Part shown: piece after piece, positions 1 through 5,655 of the stretch
Layout of the letters: each line of letters begins with the position of its first letter
Numbering within the stretch: position 1 is the first letter of the stretch
Source of the DNA: an uncultured Bacillota bacterium
GTDB taxonomy: Bacteria; Bacillota; Clostridia; Peptostreptococcales; Anaerovoracaceae
Assembly: GCA_946638265.1 (NCBI GenBank)
Contig: CAMPBN010000049.1
Location: 1 to 7,735, forward strand
Direction: 5' to 3'
Length of the DNA: 7,735 bases
Position numbers and translations under genes: made by a program
Notes under the pieces: generated by a model
What the model saw: only the letters and a program-made list of their open reading frames with translations
What the model was told of the DNA's origin: nothing
The model's database searches: none

Positions 1-56
1 AGAGCAGAGGACTGAAAATCCTCGTGTCACTGGTTCGATTCCGGTTCTGGGCACCA
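1..56 (+). tRNA. tRNA-Phe (GAA), 5' end cut off by window
   Basis: The 3' three quarters of a tRNA gene. The anticodon stem is positions 7-11 (GAGGA) paired with 19-23 (TCCTC). The 7-nt loop at 12-18 (CTGAAAA) puts GAA at the anticodon, which reads Phe codons. The T arm is 29-33 paired with 41-45 (one T-G wobble) around the loop TTCGATT. The 3' acceptor strand is 46-52, the discriminator base is A53, and CCA is encoded at 54-56. The 5' acceptor strand and most of the D arm lie outside the window. An encoded CCA is usual in Bacillota. Confidence 0.96.
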
Positions 57-159
57 CTTCTTCAACAAAGGTAGTTTCTTGCTGACTTAAGTCCGAGGAG
101 CTGCTTTTTTTTGCTCAAAAGTGTCGGTGGCCTTACCTTATAAACTTAAATAATTGGTC

Positions 160-188
160 TTGAAGCCGGCACGGAATTTTAGTATAGT
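160..188 (+). promoter_or_regulatory. Sigma-A type promoter of tdk
   Basis: The -35 box is TTGAAG (160-165), followed by a 17-nt spacer and the -10 box TATAGT (183-188), which matches TATAAT at five of six positions. Transcription would start near 195, giving a leader of about 33 nt before the thymidine kinase start at 228. Between the tRNA and this promoter (57-159) there is a run of eight T (105-112), but no convincing stem in front of it, so I do not call a terminator there. Confidence 0.7.
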
Positions 189-227
189 AGAGGTGCGGCG
201 GCAAGGCTGCCCAAAGGAGGAGAAAAT

Positions 228-845
228 ATGGCACAGCTTTATTATAGATACAGCACGATGAATGCCGGCAAATCGATTGAAGCCATCAAAGTGGCTTACA
301 ACTATGAGGAGAGGGGCAAAAGAGCGCTCCTGCTGGTACCTGCGGTGGACAACCGCTATGGCGTGGGGATGATATCTTCGCGCATAGGCCTTCAGAAAGA
401 AGCCAACATCGTAAAGGATGACACCAATATCCTGAGCATGTTCATGGAAGAAAACGATAAAAAACCGATTGATTGCGTGATTATAGACGAATGTCAGTTT
501 TTACGCAAGCATCACATCCAGGAGCTGACTGAAATTGTTGACAGCTTCGATGTTCCGGTGCTGGCCTATGGCCTGAAAAACGACTTCCGAAACGAGCTTT
601 TCGAAGGTTCTTATTATATGCTGGTATATGCTGATAAGATCGAGGAAATCAAAACTATCTGCTGGTGCGGGCGTAAGGCCACCATGGTAGCCAGATTTGA
701 AAACGGAAAGTTTGTAAAGGAGGGCGACCAGATTGCAATCGGAGGCAACGACATGTACGTTTCTCTTTGCAGAAAGCATTACAACGACGGACGCATGGGC
801 CCGGAGGAAACCAGGCCCGTGGAGAAGCCGCTGAAGAAAGACTAA
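228..845 (+). CDS. tdk: Thymidine kinase (type II, zinc-containing)
   Basis: Phosphorylates thymidine (and deoxyuridine) to the monophosphate with ATP, the entry step of thymidine salvage in the cytoplasm. The 205-residue product has the P-loop near residues 9-16 (STMNAGKS), the Walker B/catalytic segment DECQF with the presumed catalytic Glu88, and the thymidine-binding lasso near 177-185 (YVSLCRKHY). Four zinc ligands are expected at C145, C147, C181 and H184. The CxCGRKA and CRKHY spellings and the total length match the E. coli-type subgroup rather than the GPMFSGKS subgroup of Bacillus. An AAGGAGG site ends 7 nt before the ATG, so the start is secure. The gene is transcribed alone, from its own promoter to a strong terminator. 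Confidence 0.96.
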   Translation: MAQLYYRYSTMNAGKSIEAIKVAYNYEERGKRALLLVPAVDNRYGVGMISSRIGLQKEANIVKDDTNILSMFMEENDKKPIDCVIIDECQFLRKHHIQELTEIVDSFDVPVLAYGLKNDFRNELFEGSYYMLVYADKIEEIKTICWCGRKATMVARFENGKFVKEGDQIAIGGNDMYVSLCRKHYNDGRMGPEETRPVEKPLKKD

Positions 846-877
846 AAAAAGGACATTCTGTGCGAATGCCCTTTTTT
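844..877. terminator. Bidirectional rho-independent terminator between tdk and the YfcC-type gene
   Basis: Positions 851-858 pair with 864-871 around a 5-nt loop with a single A-C mismatch. Seven A on the left (844-850) face six T on the right (872-877), so the hairpin carries a U-tract in both directions. It starts at the tdk stop codon and lies 44 bp beyond the stop of the convergent minus-strand gene, so it can end both transcripts. Confidence 0.88.
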
Positions 878-920
878 GTTATGTGTTTTTTAAAAAATAT
901 TTAGTGTTATAGTTTTTAGT

Positions 921-2426
921 TTAGCAGAACTGAAGTTCTACGATAAGCATTACGATACCAAGAGCAGCCAGCATTACGAAGAGCGGTGCTACCCACTTGA
1001 GGTATTTGTCGTAAGAAATATTCGTCATGGACAGTACCGGCAGAATGATGTTTGTCGGTGTGATCAGGTTGATCAGGCCCTGCCCATAAAGGAATGCGGA
1101 GATGATCAGCTCTCTCGGCAGACCTACAGCGTCAGCCAGTGGCGCCATGATAGGAATAGAGAGGATGGCCAGTCCGGATGTGGATGCTACGAAGAATCCA
1201 AGGATGATGAAGATTACCATCATAGTGATTACGAACAGGATAGGGTTCATGCCTTCTACCCAGCCGGACATTGTGTACAGCAGAGTGTCGGAAACCTTAC
1301 CGCTGGTCAGCAGCATGTTAGCTGCACGGGCAAGTCCGCAAACCAGAGCAACGCCTACCAGGTCGGAAGCTCCGTTGATGAATTCTGTACCGATAGTCTT
1401 TTCGTTCATGCCGCCGATGATACCGATGATGATACCGGATACCAGGAAGAGGGCAGCCATTTCGCCGAACCACCAATCCAGCTTAGCTACGCCGTATACC
1501 ATTACAACGAATGTTGCGAAGAAGATGAGGAGGATCAGCTTGTCACGGCCGGTCATCTTCTTAACATCTTCAGGCATACCGAAGTGCTCCAGAGTCCACT
1601 CGTGGTTTTCGTAGTTGATACCCTTGGTAGGGTCTGCCTTTACCTTTGCAGCATAACGGAAGATGAATGCAATTGCGATGATAACGCCGATGATCAGACC
1701 TGCCAGACGGAACGGAAGTCCCTGGTTGAAGCTGATACCTGCAGCGTAAGAACCGATTACTGCGGAGAAAGGATTTACTGTGGAGAACATGCATCCGATA
1801 GCGGAACCGCACCAGATAGCGCCTACACCTGTCATTGCATCATATCCTGTCTTCAGGAAGATAGGAATGAGGATAGGGTAGAATGCGATTGTTTCTTCGC
1901 ACATTCCGAATGTTGTACCACCCAGAGAGATCAGGAAGCAAACAACGGCGATGATGACCTGTTCTCTACCCTTGGAAACGCGAGCAAGCTCGGAAATTCC
2001 GGCATTGAATACGCCCAGGTAGTTAACGATTCCTACGGTACCACCAATCATGAAGATGAAGAAGATGATGTCGACGCAGTCGTAAACACCGTTAGGAATA
2101 GAGAGGAGGAAGTCAAATACTCCCTGACCGTTCTGTTCCTGTTCTACATAGGTACCTGTTACAGCCATTGGCTTTGTGATGTTGCCTTCTTTGAAGCTTT
2201 CGAGCTCTGCCTTAACGTTCAGCTCGTCCAAAGTGGCCTGAGTGGCTTCCATTGTCTCTTCGCTGCCGTCAGGTGCTGTTACTACGAACACATCGCTGTC
2301 GCTGTCATAAGTCAGCTTGGAATACTCACCGGCCGGAATGGCATAAGTGAGGATAGCCGCGATGATCATAACGATGAAGAGCACCGTGTAGGCGGAAGGA
2401 AATGAAAATTTCTTTTTCTTATCCAT
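921..2426 (-). CDS. YfcC / DcuC-superfamily membrane carrier (probable amino acid, peptide or carboxylate transporter)
   Basis: A polytopic inner-membrane protein of 501 residues, recognised as the YfcC branch of the C4-dicarboxylate anaerobic carrier (DcuC) superfamily. A short basic N-terminus (MDKKKKF) precedes membrane helix 1 (about 11-32). A long polar, acidic outside loop (about 34-110) follows, then a series of helices. Family hallmarks are the GMCEETIAFYPILIP stretch (174-188), VNPFSAVIGSYAAGI (217-231), and a second half ending in a GLINLITPTNIILPVLS segment (450-466) that resembles a re-entrant substrate-binding loop. I start it at 2426, not at the in-frame ATG at 2447. The GAAAGGAG site (2438-2445 on the minus strand) lies between the two and can only serve the downstream ATG, with an 11-nt gap. 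Substrate is not readable from sequence. Divergence from a dipeptidase gene favours a peptide or amino acid. Confidence 0.88.
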   Translation of the reverse strand: MDKKKKFSFPSAYTVLFIVMIIAAILTYAIPAGEYSKLTYDSDSDVFVVTAPDGSEETMEATQATLDELNVKAELESFKEGNITKPMAVTGTYVEQEQNGQGVFDFLLSIPNGVYDCVDIIFFIFMIGGTVGIVNYLGVFNAGISELARVSKGREQVIIAVVCFLISLGGTTFGMCEETIAFYPILIPIFLKTGYDAMTGVGAIWCGSAIGCMFSTVNPFSAVIGSYAAGISFNQGLPFRLAGLIIGVIIAIAFIFRYAAKVKADPTKGINYENHEWTLEHFGMPEDVKKMTGRDKLILLIFFATFVVMVYGVAKLDWWFGEMAALFLVSGIIIGIIGGMNEKTIGTEFINGASDLVGVALVCGLARAANMLLTSGKVSDTLLYTMSGWVEGMNPILFVITMMVIFIILGFFVASTSGLAILSIPIMAPLADAVGLPRELIISAFLYGQGLINLITPTNIILPVLSMTNISYDKYLKWVAPLFVMLAALGIVMLIVELQFC

Positions 2427-2469
2427 AATTATTTTTACTCCTTTCATAATTTATGAATATTGCAATGCT

Positions 2470-2498
2470 ATTTTATAGTAAACCCCCGATTTTTTCAA
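2470..2498 (-). promoter_or_regulatory. Promoter of the YfcC-type carrier gene
   Basis: On the minus strand, TTGAAA (2498-2493) is followed by a 17-nt spacer and TAAAAT (2475-2470). Each matches the sigma-A consensus at five of six positions. The predicted start near 2463 leaves about 37 nt of leader before the ATG at 2426. An ATTGCAAT palindrome (2459-2466) sits across the predicted start point. Confidence 0.65.
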
Positions 2499-2559
2499 GG
2501 CTTTTGGCTATATTGGAAATATAATGACGATTCTGTGTAAATAAACATGGAAAAACTTG

Positions 2560-2585
2560 CATCTTGCAATACGGAATGCAAGATG
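2560..2585. promoter_or_regulatory. Perfect 9-bp inverted repeat in the divergent control region (candidate operator)
   Basis: CATCTTGCA (2560-2568) is repeated as its exact reverse complement TGCAAGATG (2577-2585) around an 8-bp centre. A further direct copy of the core CTTGCA lies 7 bp upstream of the left-arm copy (2556-2561), making three CTTGCA/TGCAAG cores. The right arm reaches into the -35 region of the pepD promoter, where a bound protein could block or help polymerase. No U-tract follows, so it is not a terminator. The cognate regulator is unknown. Confidence 0.6.
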
Positions 2586-2603
2586 TTTCCGAACGGATTT
2601 TTA

Positions 2604-2612
2604 TGGTATAAT
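2604..2612 (+). promoter_or_regulatory. Extended -10 promoter of pepD
   Basis: TGGTATAAT: a perfect TATAAT (2607-2612) with the TG of an extended -10 at 2604-2605. There is no recognisable -35 box at 16-18 nt, and the inverted repeat 2560-2585 occupies that position. Such a promoter often depends on the extended TG or on an activator. The start of transcription would fall near 2619, 39 nt before the ATG. Confidence 0.7.
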
Positions 2613-2657
2613 AGATACTGAATTGTGAACAAAACAATTGTGAAAAGGAGAACGCGT

Positions 2658-4103
2658 ATGCAGAAAATCAGTGAATTTGAACCAAAGAGAGTGTTTCATT
2701 ATTTTGAGGAGATCAGCAGGATCCCTCACGGTTCGTACAATACCAAGGAAATCAGCGACTATCTGGCAGGCTGTGCCAAGGGACAGGGACTGGACTACAC
2801 ACAGGATGAGCTTGGAAATGTAGTGATCAGAATTCCGGCATCCGCAGGATATGAAAAGGCAGCGCCCATCATCCTGCAGGGACATATGGACATGGTGTGC
2901 ACAGTGGCACCGGGCAAAAATATCGATATGAAAAAAGAAGCTCTGAAGCTGGCTGTTGACGGCGACTGGCTCTATGCCGAGGACACCACCCTGGGCGGTG
3001 ACGACGGCATTGCAGTGGCTATGATGCTGGCACTGGCCGAGTCCAAGGAGTATGCACATCCTGCACTGGAGTGCGTATTTACCGTGGACGAAGAGACGGG
3101 ACTCGAAGGCGCGGAAGGCTTTGATGAAAAGCTGCTGAAAGGCCGCAAGATGATAAATCTGGACTCTGAAGAGGAAGGCATCATCACTGTCAGCTGCGCA
3201 GGCGGTATCACCGGTATCCTGCACCTGCCTGTTGCAAAGGCAAAGGCGAAGGGCGCAAAGTACAGCCTGAAGGTAGCGGGCCTTGCAGGCGGACATTCCG
3301 GATCTGACATCAATCAGGAACTCGGTAATGCCAACGTTTTGATGGGCAGAGCTCTTTCTGAGATCGCCAAGAAGACTGAAGTGGCCATCGCTGCTCTTTC
3401 CGGCGGAAATGCGGACAATGTTATCTGCATGGAATGCTGTGCCGAAGTAGTGGCAAAGGACGGCGCTGCTCTGGAAAAGGCTGTGAAAGAGCTGGATGCA
3501 GTGCTGAAGAACGAATATAAGACATCCGATCCGGGAGTTTTTGTAAAAGCGGAAAAGGCAGGAGAAGGTGAATTTGATGCCGTAAAGCCTGAAGACAGCA
3601 GAAAAATGATCGCATTCCTTTTGACAGCACCTTACGGCATACAGAATATGAGCATGGATATCGAAGGATTGGTGGAAACCAGCCTGAATATCGGTATCGT
3701 GGGTTTGGAAGAAGGGGAAATGACTGCGACTTATGCGCTCAGATCCTCTGTTCAGAGTCGTATGGAATATCTGCAGGACCGCCTGAGCGCATCTGCTGAG
3801 GCTTTGGGTGGCCGTATCGATTATTCTCTCTACTATCCGGGCTGGGAATTCAGAAAGGATTCGACTCTTCGCGATACATGCGTATCCGTATACGAAAAGA
3901 TGTTTGGCAAAAAGCCGTTGGTGGAAGCCATTCACGCTGGTTTGGAGTGCGGTTTCTTTGCAGGCAAGCTGGGTGAGGACTTCGATGCCGTGTCCATCGG
4001 ACCGGACATGCAGTCCGTGCACACACCTGCGGAAAAACTTTCGATTTCCTCCACAAAGCGTACATGGGAGTATCTGCTCGAGATACTCAAACAGAGCAAA
4101 TAA
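2658..4103 (+). CDS. pepD: PepD-type aminoacyl-histidine dipeptidase (M20 family metallopeptidase)
   Basis: A cytoplasmic two-zinc dipeptidase that splits Xaa-His and other unblocked dipeptides. The 481 residues are close to the 485 of E. coli PepD. The M20 set is complete: H76 and D78 in QGHMDMV, bridging D115 in LGGDDGI, catalytic/metal pair E145-E146 in DEETG, D169 in INLDSEEEG, and H455 in SVHTPAEK. The lid domain holds GGHSG (H213), and HAGLECG (H426) is also present. The ATG at 2658 follows AAAAGGAG with 7 nt. The in-frame GTG at 2625 has no ribosome site and lies about 6 nt from the predicted transcript start, so I reject it. It is divergent from a YfcC-type carrier, which suggests peptide uptake followed by hydrolysis. 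An ASN-to-Asp change beside the bridging ligand (GDDG, against the GADNG I recall for E. coli) is the only oddity seen. Confidence 0.95.
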   Translation: MQKISEFEPKRVFHYFEEISRIPHGSYNTKEISDYLAGCAKGQGLDYTQDELGNVVIRIPASAGYEKAAPIILQGHMDMVCTVAPGKNIDMKKEALKLAVDGDWLYAEDTTLGGDDGIAVAMMLALAESKEYAHPALECVFTVDEETGLEGAEGFDEKLLKGRKMINLDSEEEGIITVSCAGGITGILHLPVAKAKAKGAKYSLKVAGLAGGHSGSDINQELGNANVLMGRALSEIAKKTEVAIAALSGGNADNVICMECCAEVVAKDGAALEKAVKELDAVLKNEYKTSDPGVFVKAEKAGEGEFDAVKPEDSRKMIAFLLTAPYGIQNMSMDIEGLVETSLNIGIVGLEEGEMTATYALRSSVQSRMEYLQDRLSASAEALGGRIDYSLYYPGWEFRKDSTLRDTCVSVYEKMFGKKPLVEAIHAGLECGFFAGKLGEDFDAVSIGPDMQSVHTPAEKLSISSTKRTWEYLLEILKQSK

Positions 4104-4123
4104 GAGCAATAAGTTATAAAAAG

Positions 4124-4165
4124 AAAATATCCCAGGCTGCAGAGTTTGCGGCTTGGGATATTTTT
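4124..4165. terminator. Bidirectional rho-independent terminator between pepD and the radical SAM gene
   Basis: A long hairpin: 4124-4140 pairs with 4148-4164 without a mismatch (two G-T wobbles) around a 7-nt loop. The base of the stem is A-rich on the left and T-rich on the right, so both strands carry a U-tract. It lies 20 bp after the pepD stop. It also includes part of the TAA stop codon (4166-4164) of the convergent gene, whose transcript therefore terminates directly after its last codon. Confidence 0.92.
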
Positions 4166-5141
4166 ATTCGTACATATCGCCCTGGAAGGCATCCAGAGCC
4201 CGCATGCGGGCCTCTATGCCATTGAGTATGGTGCGCTTGCGGTAGCTCCACTCGGGGGCAATCAGCAGGCTGCGGGCAGCGTCGGCTGTGAGCCGGTGCA
4301 TGGTGATGTCCGGCGGTACGATGCGGAGTGCGTCCGTAACCAGTTCGATATAGCTTTCAATTGAATCAAACGGCACATAGCCGGGATAAAGGTTCTCCAT
4401 GCGGGAGCCTTTTATTATGTTTAGAAGATGGAATTTCAGACCGAAGATGTGCTTTGACGCCGGCAGATAGCGGTTTCCGGGAAACGGCTCCCGCAGCGGC
4501 TGCGCTGCATAGCGGACGGAATCCAGCATGTCTTCTTTGGATTCGCCGGGCAGTCCGAAGATCAGGTGCGTCACTACGGGGATGCCGCGGGCGGTGAGCT
4601 TCGCGACTGCGTCTTCGTAGACGGCGCGCGGATAGCAGCGGTTGATCAGGGCGGCGGTATCGTCACGGGCTGTCTGCAGGCCCAGCTCGACCCAGAGAAA
4701 CGTCTGCTCATTCAGTTCGGAGAGGTAGTCGAGCACATCGTCCGCGAGACAGTCCGGACGTGTGGCGATGGCGATACCGACGGGCGCGCCGCCCTCAAAA
4801 GGATAGGAGAGCGCCGAACCGAACTTTGCGCGAAGCTCACCTGCAGGCGCGTATGTATTGGTGTGCGCCTGAAAATACAGAATGTATTTTGCCCGCGGCC
4901 ATTTATCCGAAAGCAGCTTCATCTGCCCGGGGATATCCGAAGCGAAGTCACCTGAGCCGTCCGCAGAGCAGAAAATGCAGCCGCCCGTGCCTTTGCTGCC
5001 GTCGCGGTTTGGGCATGTGAAACCGCCGTCGAGGGAAAGCTTCACCACTTTCTCGCCGAAGAGCTCCTTCAGGTACGCGCCTATCATATTAATCCGCGGG
5101 GTGCTCCCCGCAGCCCTGTTTTTACAGCTATTTTTGTTCAT
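4164..5141 (-). CDS. TIGR01212-family radical SAM protein (YhcC / YtqA type)
   Basis: A 325-residue radical SAM enzyme. The cluster motif is C43-x11-C55-x2-C58 (FTCPNRDGSKGTGGCIFC), the unusual wide spacing typical of this family, in place of CxxxCxxC. Other family signatures are YFQAHTNTYAP (about 88-98), GIAIATRPDCL (122-132), WVELGLQT (150-157), HLIFGLPGE (192-200), FHLLNIIKGS (237-246) and HRLTADA near 282. From memory, the B. subtilis relative YtqA (also called MnmL) has been linked to conversion of the wobble uridine group cmnm5U; for this protein that is inference. The ATG at 5141 follows AAAAAGG with 8 nt and keeps the family's N-terminal R-x-N-x-(x)-x-YL segment. A longer TTG start at 5213 has no ribosome site. 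An unusual stretch of about 15 extra residues lies at about 214-233. I see no clear promoter upstream. Confidence 0.9.
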   Translation of the reverse strand: MNKNSCKNRAAGSTPRINMIGAYLKELFGEKVVKLSLDGGFTCPNRDGSKGTGGCIFCSADGSGDFASDIPGQMKLLSDKWPRAKYILYFQAHTNTYAPAGELRAKFGSALSYPFEGGAPVGIAIATRPDCLADDVLDYLSELNEQTFLWVELGLQTARDDTAALINRCYPRAVYEDAVAKLTARGIPVVTHLIFGLPGESKEDMLDSVRYAAQPLREPFPGNRYLPASKHIFGLKFHLLNIIKGSRMENLYPGYVPFDSIESYIELVTDALRIVPPDITMHRLTADAARSLLIAPEWSYRKRTILNGIEARMRALDAFQGDMYE

Positions 5142-5201
5142 ATTGATTACCTTTTTAAGCACAAAATTTTGATTTCGGAGATCCAATATTCCTTGTTCTT
5201 T

Positions 5202-5249
5202 GCAACTCAGCAACTCAACAACTCAACAACTCAACAACTCAACAACTCA
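5202..5249. repeat. Octamer tandem repeat, six copies
   Basis: Six head-to-tail copies of an 8-bp unit: two of GCAACTCA (5202-5217), then four identical ACAACTCA (5218-5249). The copies differ only at the first base. On the minus strand it reads TGAGTTGT repeated and lies 60 bp before the radical SAM start, inside its probable promoter or leader. Every reading frame through it meets TGA, so it is not coding. Identical copies of this kind can change in number by slippage. Confidence 0.95.
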
Positions 5250-5288
5250 TTACCTAAAAAATTACAGTAAAAATAAATAGTGGTAATT

Positions 5289-5533
5289 TTACAGAGAGCT
5301 GATGTTGAAAAGACCGCTTTTCTGTAAATTTTCGATAATAAGGCTTTTGCAAAGAGGCGAAATTCCGGATTTACAGAAAAAAGCGAGGAAACAGCTGCAC
5401 TCTCTGTAAAATTTCCTTTAATTGACGTGATAAATATGTGTCAATTGGCGAATTACAGATAAAGTGCGTTCGCCGGTACTGCGCTCTGTAATGATTACCG
5501 AGAATATATGAGCAAAGGGGAGGTTATCTGTAA
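5289..5533. repeat. Array of four 39-bp elements with conserved inverted ends
   Basis: Four segments, each exactly 39 bp: A 5289-5327, B 5371-5409, C 5453-5491, D 5495-5533. A, B and C start with TTACAGA and end with TCTGTAA; D has TTACCGA and the same right end. Read with A and D forward and B and C reversed, all have left end TTACxGAG and right end TTWTCTGTAA, with 21 bp between that differ from copy to copy. A, B and C start 82 bp apart (43-bp gaps); D begins 3 bp after C. The terminal 7 bp can pair, so each could form a hairpin in RNA or single-stranded DNA. Not a CRISPR: ends are inverted, and the repeat is too short. No element family is recognised. Confidence 0.85.
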
Positions 5534-5558
5534 TTTCCCTTTTGGACACTGTTTTTCG

Positions 5559-5587
5559 TTTACTGTGATTTAAATTTGTGATATAAT
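5559..5587 (+). promoter_or_regulatory. Promoter of the queH-asnA-priA cluster
   Basis: The -35 box TTTACT (5559-5564, four of six matches), a 17-nt spacer, and a perfect TATAAT (5582-5587) preceded by TGA as in extended -10 promoters. The start would be near 5594, leaving a leader of about 108 nt. The promoter begins 25 bp after the last 39-bp element. Confidence 0.75.
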
Positions 5588-5631
5588 TCTAAGGTGTTTA
5601 TTAAGATAGCGGGAGTATTGCTCTTTTTCAA

Positions 5632-5655
5632 AATAACTTTGAAAACAAGGTTATT
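5632..5655 (+). promoter_or_regulatory. Hairpin in the queH leader
   Basis: AATAACTTTG (5632-5641) pairs over all ten positions with CAAGGTTATT (5646-5655), one being a T-G wobble, around a loop of four A. A T-rich stretch (5661-5669) follows after five bases rather than at once, so it is a poor terminator. It could be a leader structure affecting mRNA stability or attenuation. I see no preQ1 or other known riboswitch signature. Confidence 0.5.

Noticed and set aside
84..112. Terminator after the tRNA (GACTTAAGTC palindrome at 84-93 and eight T at 105-112)
   Set aside because: The palindrome has no loop and is 11 bases from the T run; no G+C-rich stem directly precedes the T run.
1102..2405. 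Long open frames on the plus strand opposite the carrier gene (1102-1614 and 1584-2405)
   Set aside because: They are shadows of the membrane protein on the other strand. They lack ribosome sites and recognisable domains.
2427..2447. Seven-residue N-terminal extension of the YfcC-type carrier from the ATG at 2447
   Set aside because: The only ribosome site (GAAAGGAG) lies downstream of this ATG and serves the one at 2426.
2601..4109. 502-codon open frame on the minus strand opposite pepD
   Set aside because: It mirrors the pepD codons, has low-complexity His/Cys-rich content with no family match I recognise, and would run into the pepD promoter.
4146..5172. Plus-strand open frames opposite the radical SAM gene
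   Set aside because: They overlap the intact family motifs of the minus-strand gene, lack ribosome sites and overlap one another.
5142..5213. Longer radical SAM protein starting at the TTG at 5213
   Set aside because: No ribosome site precedes this TTG. The ATG at 5141 has AAAAAGG at good distance and the extra 24 residues do not resemble the family.
5262..5533. Repeated TTACAG motifs as a CRISPR array or integron attC sites
   Set aside because: The shared parts are only 7-10 bp and in inverted orientation. There is no 23-40 bp direct repeat, no RYYYAAC/GTTRRRY core and no cas or integrase gene in the window.
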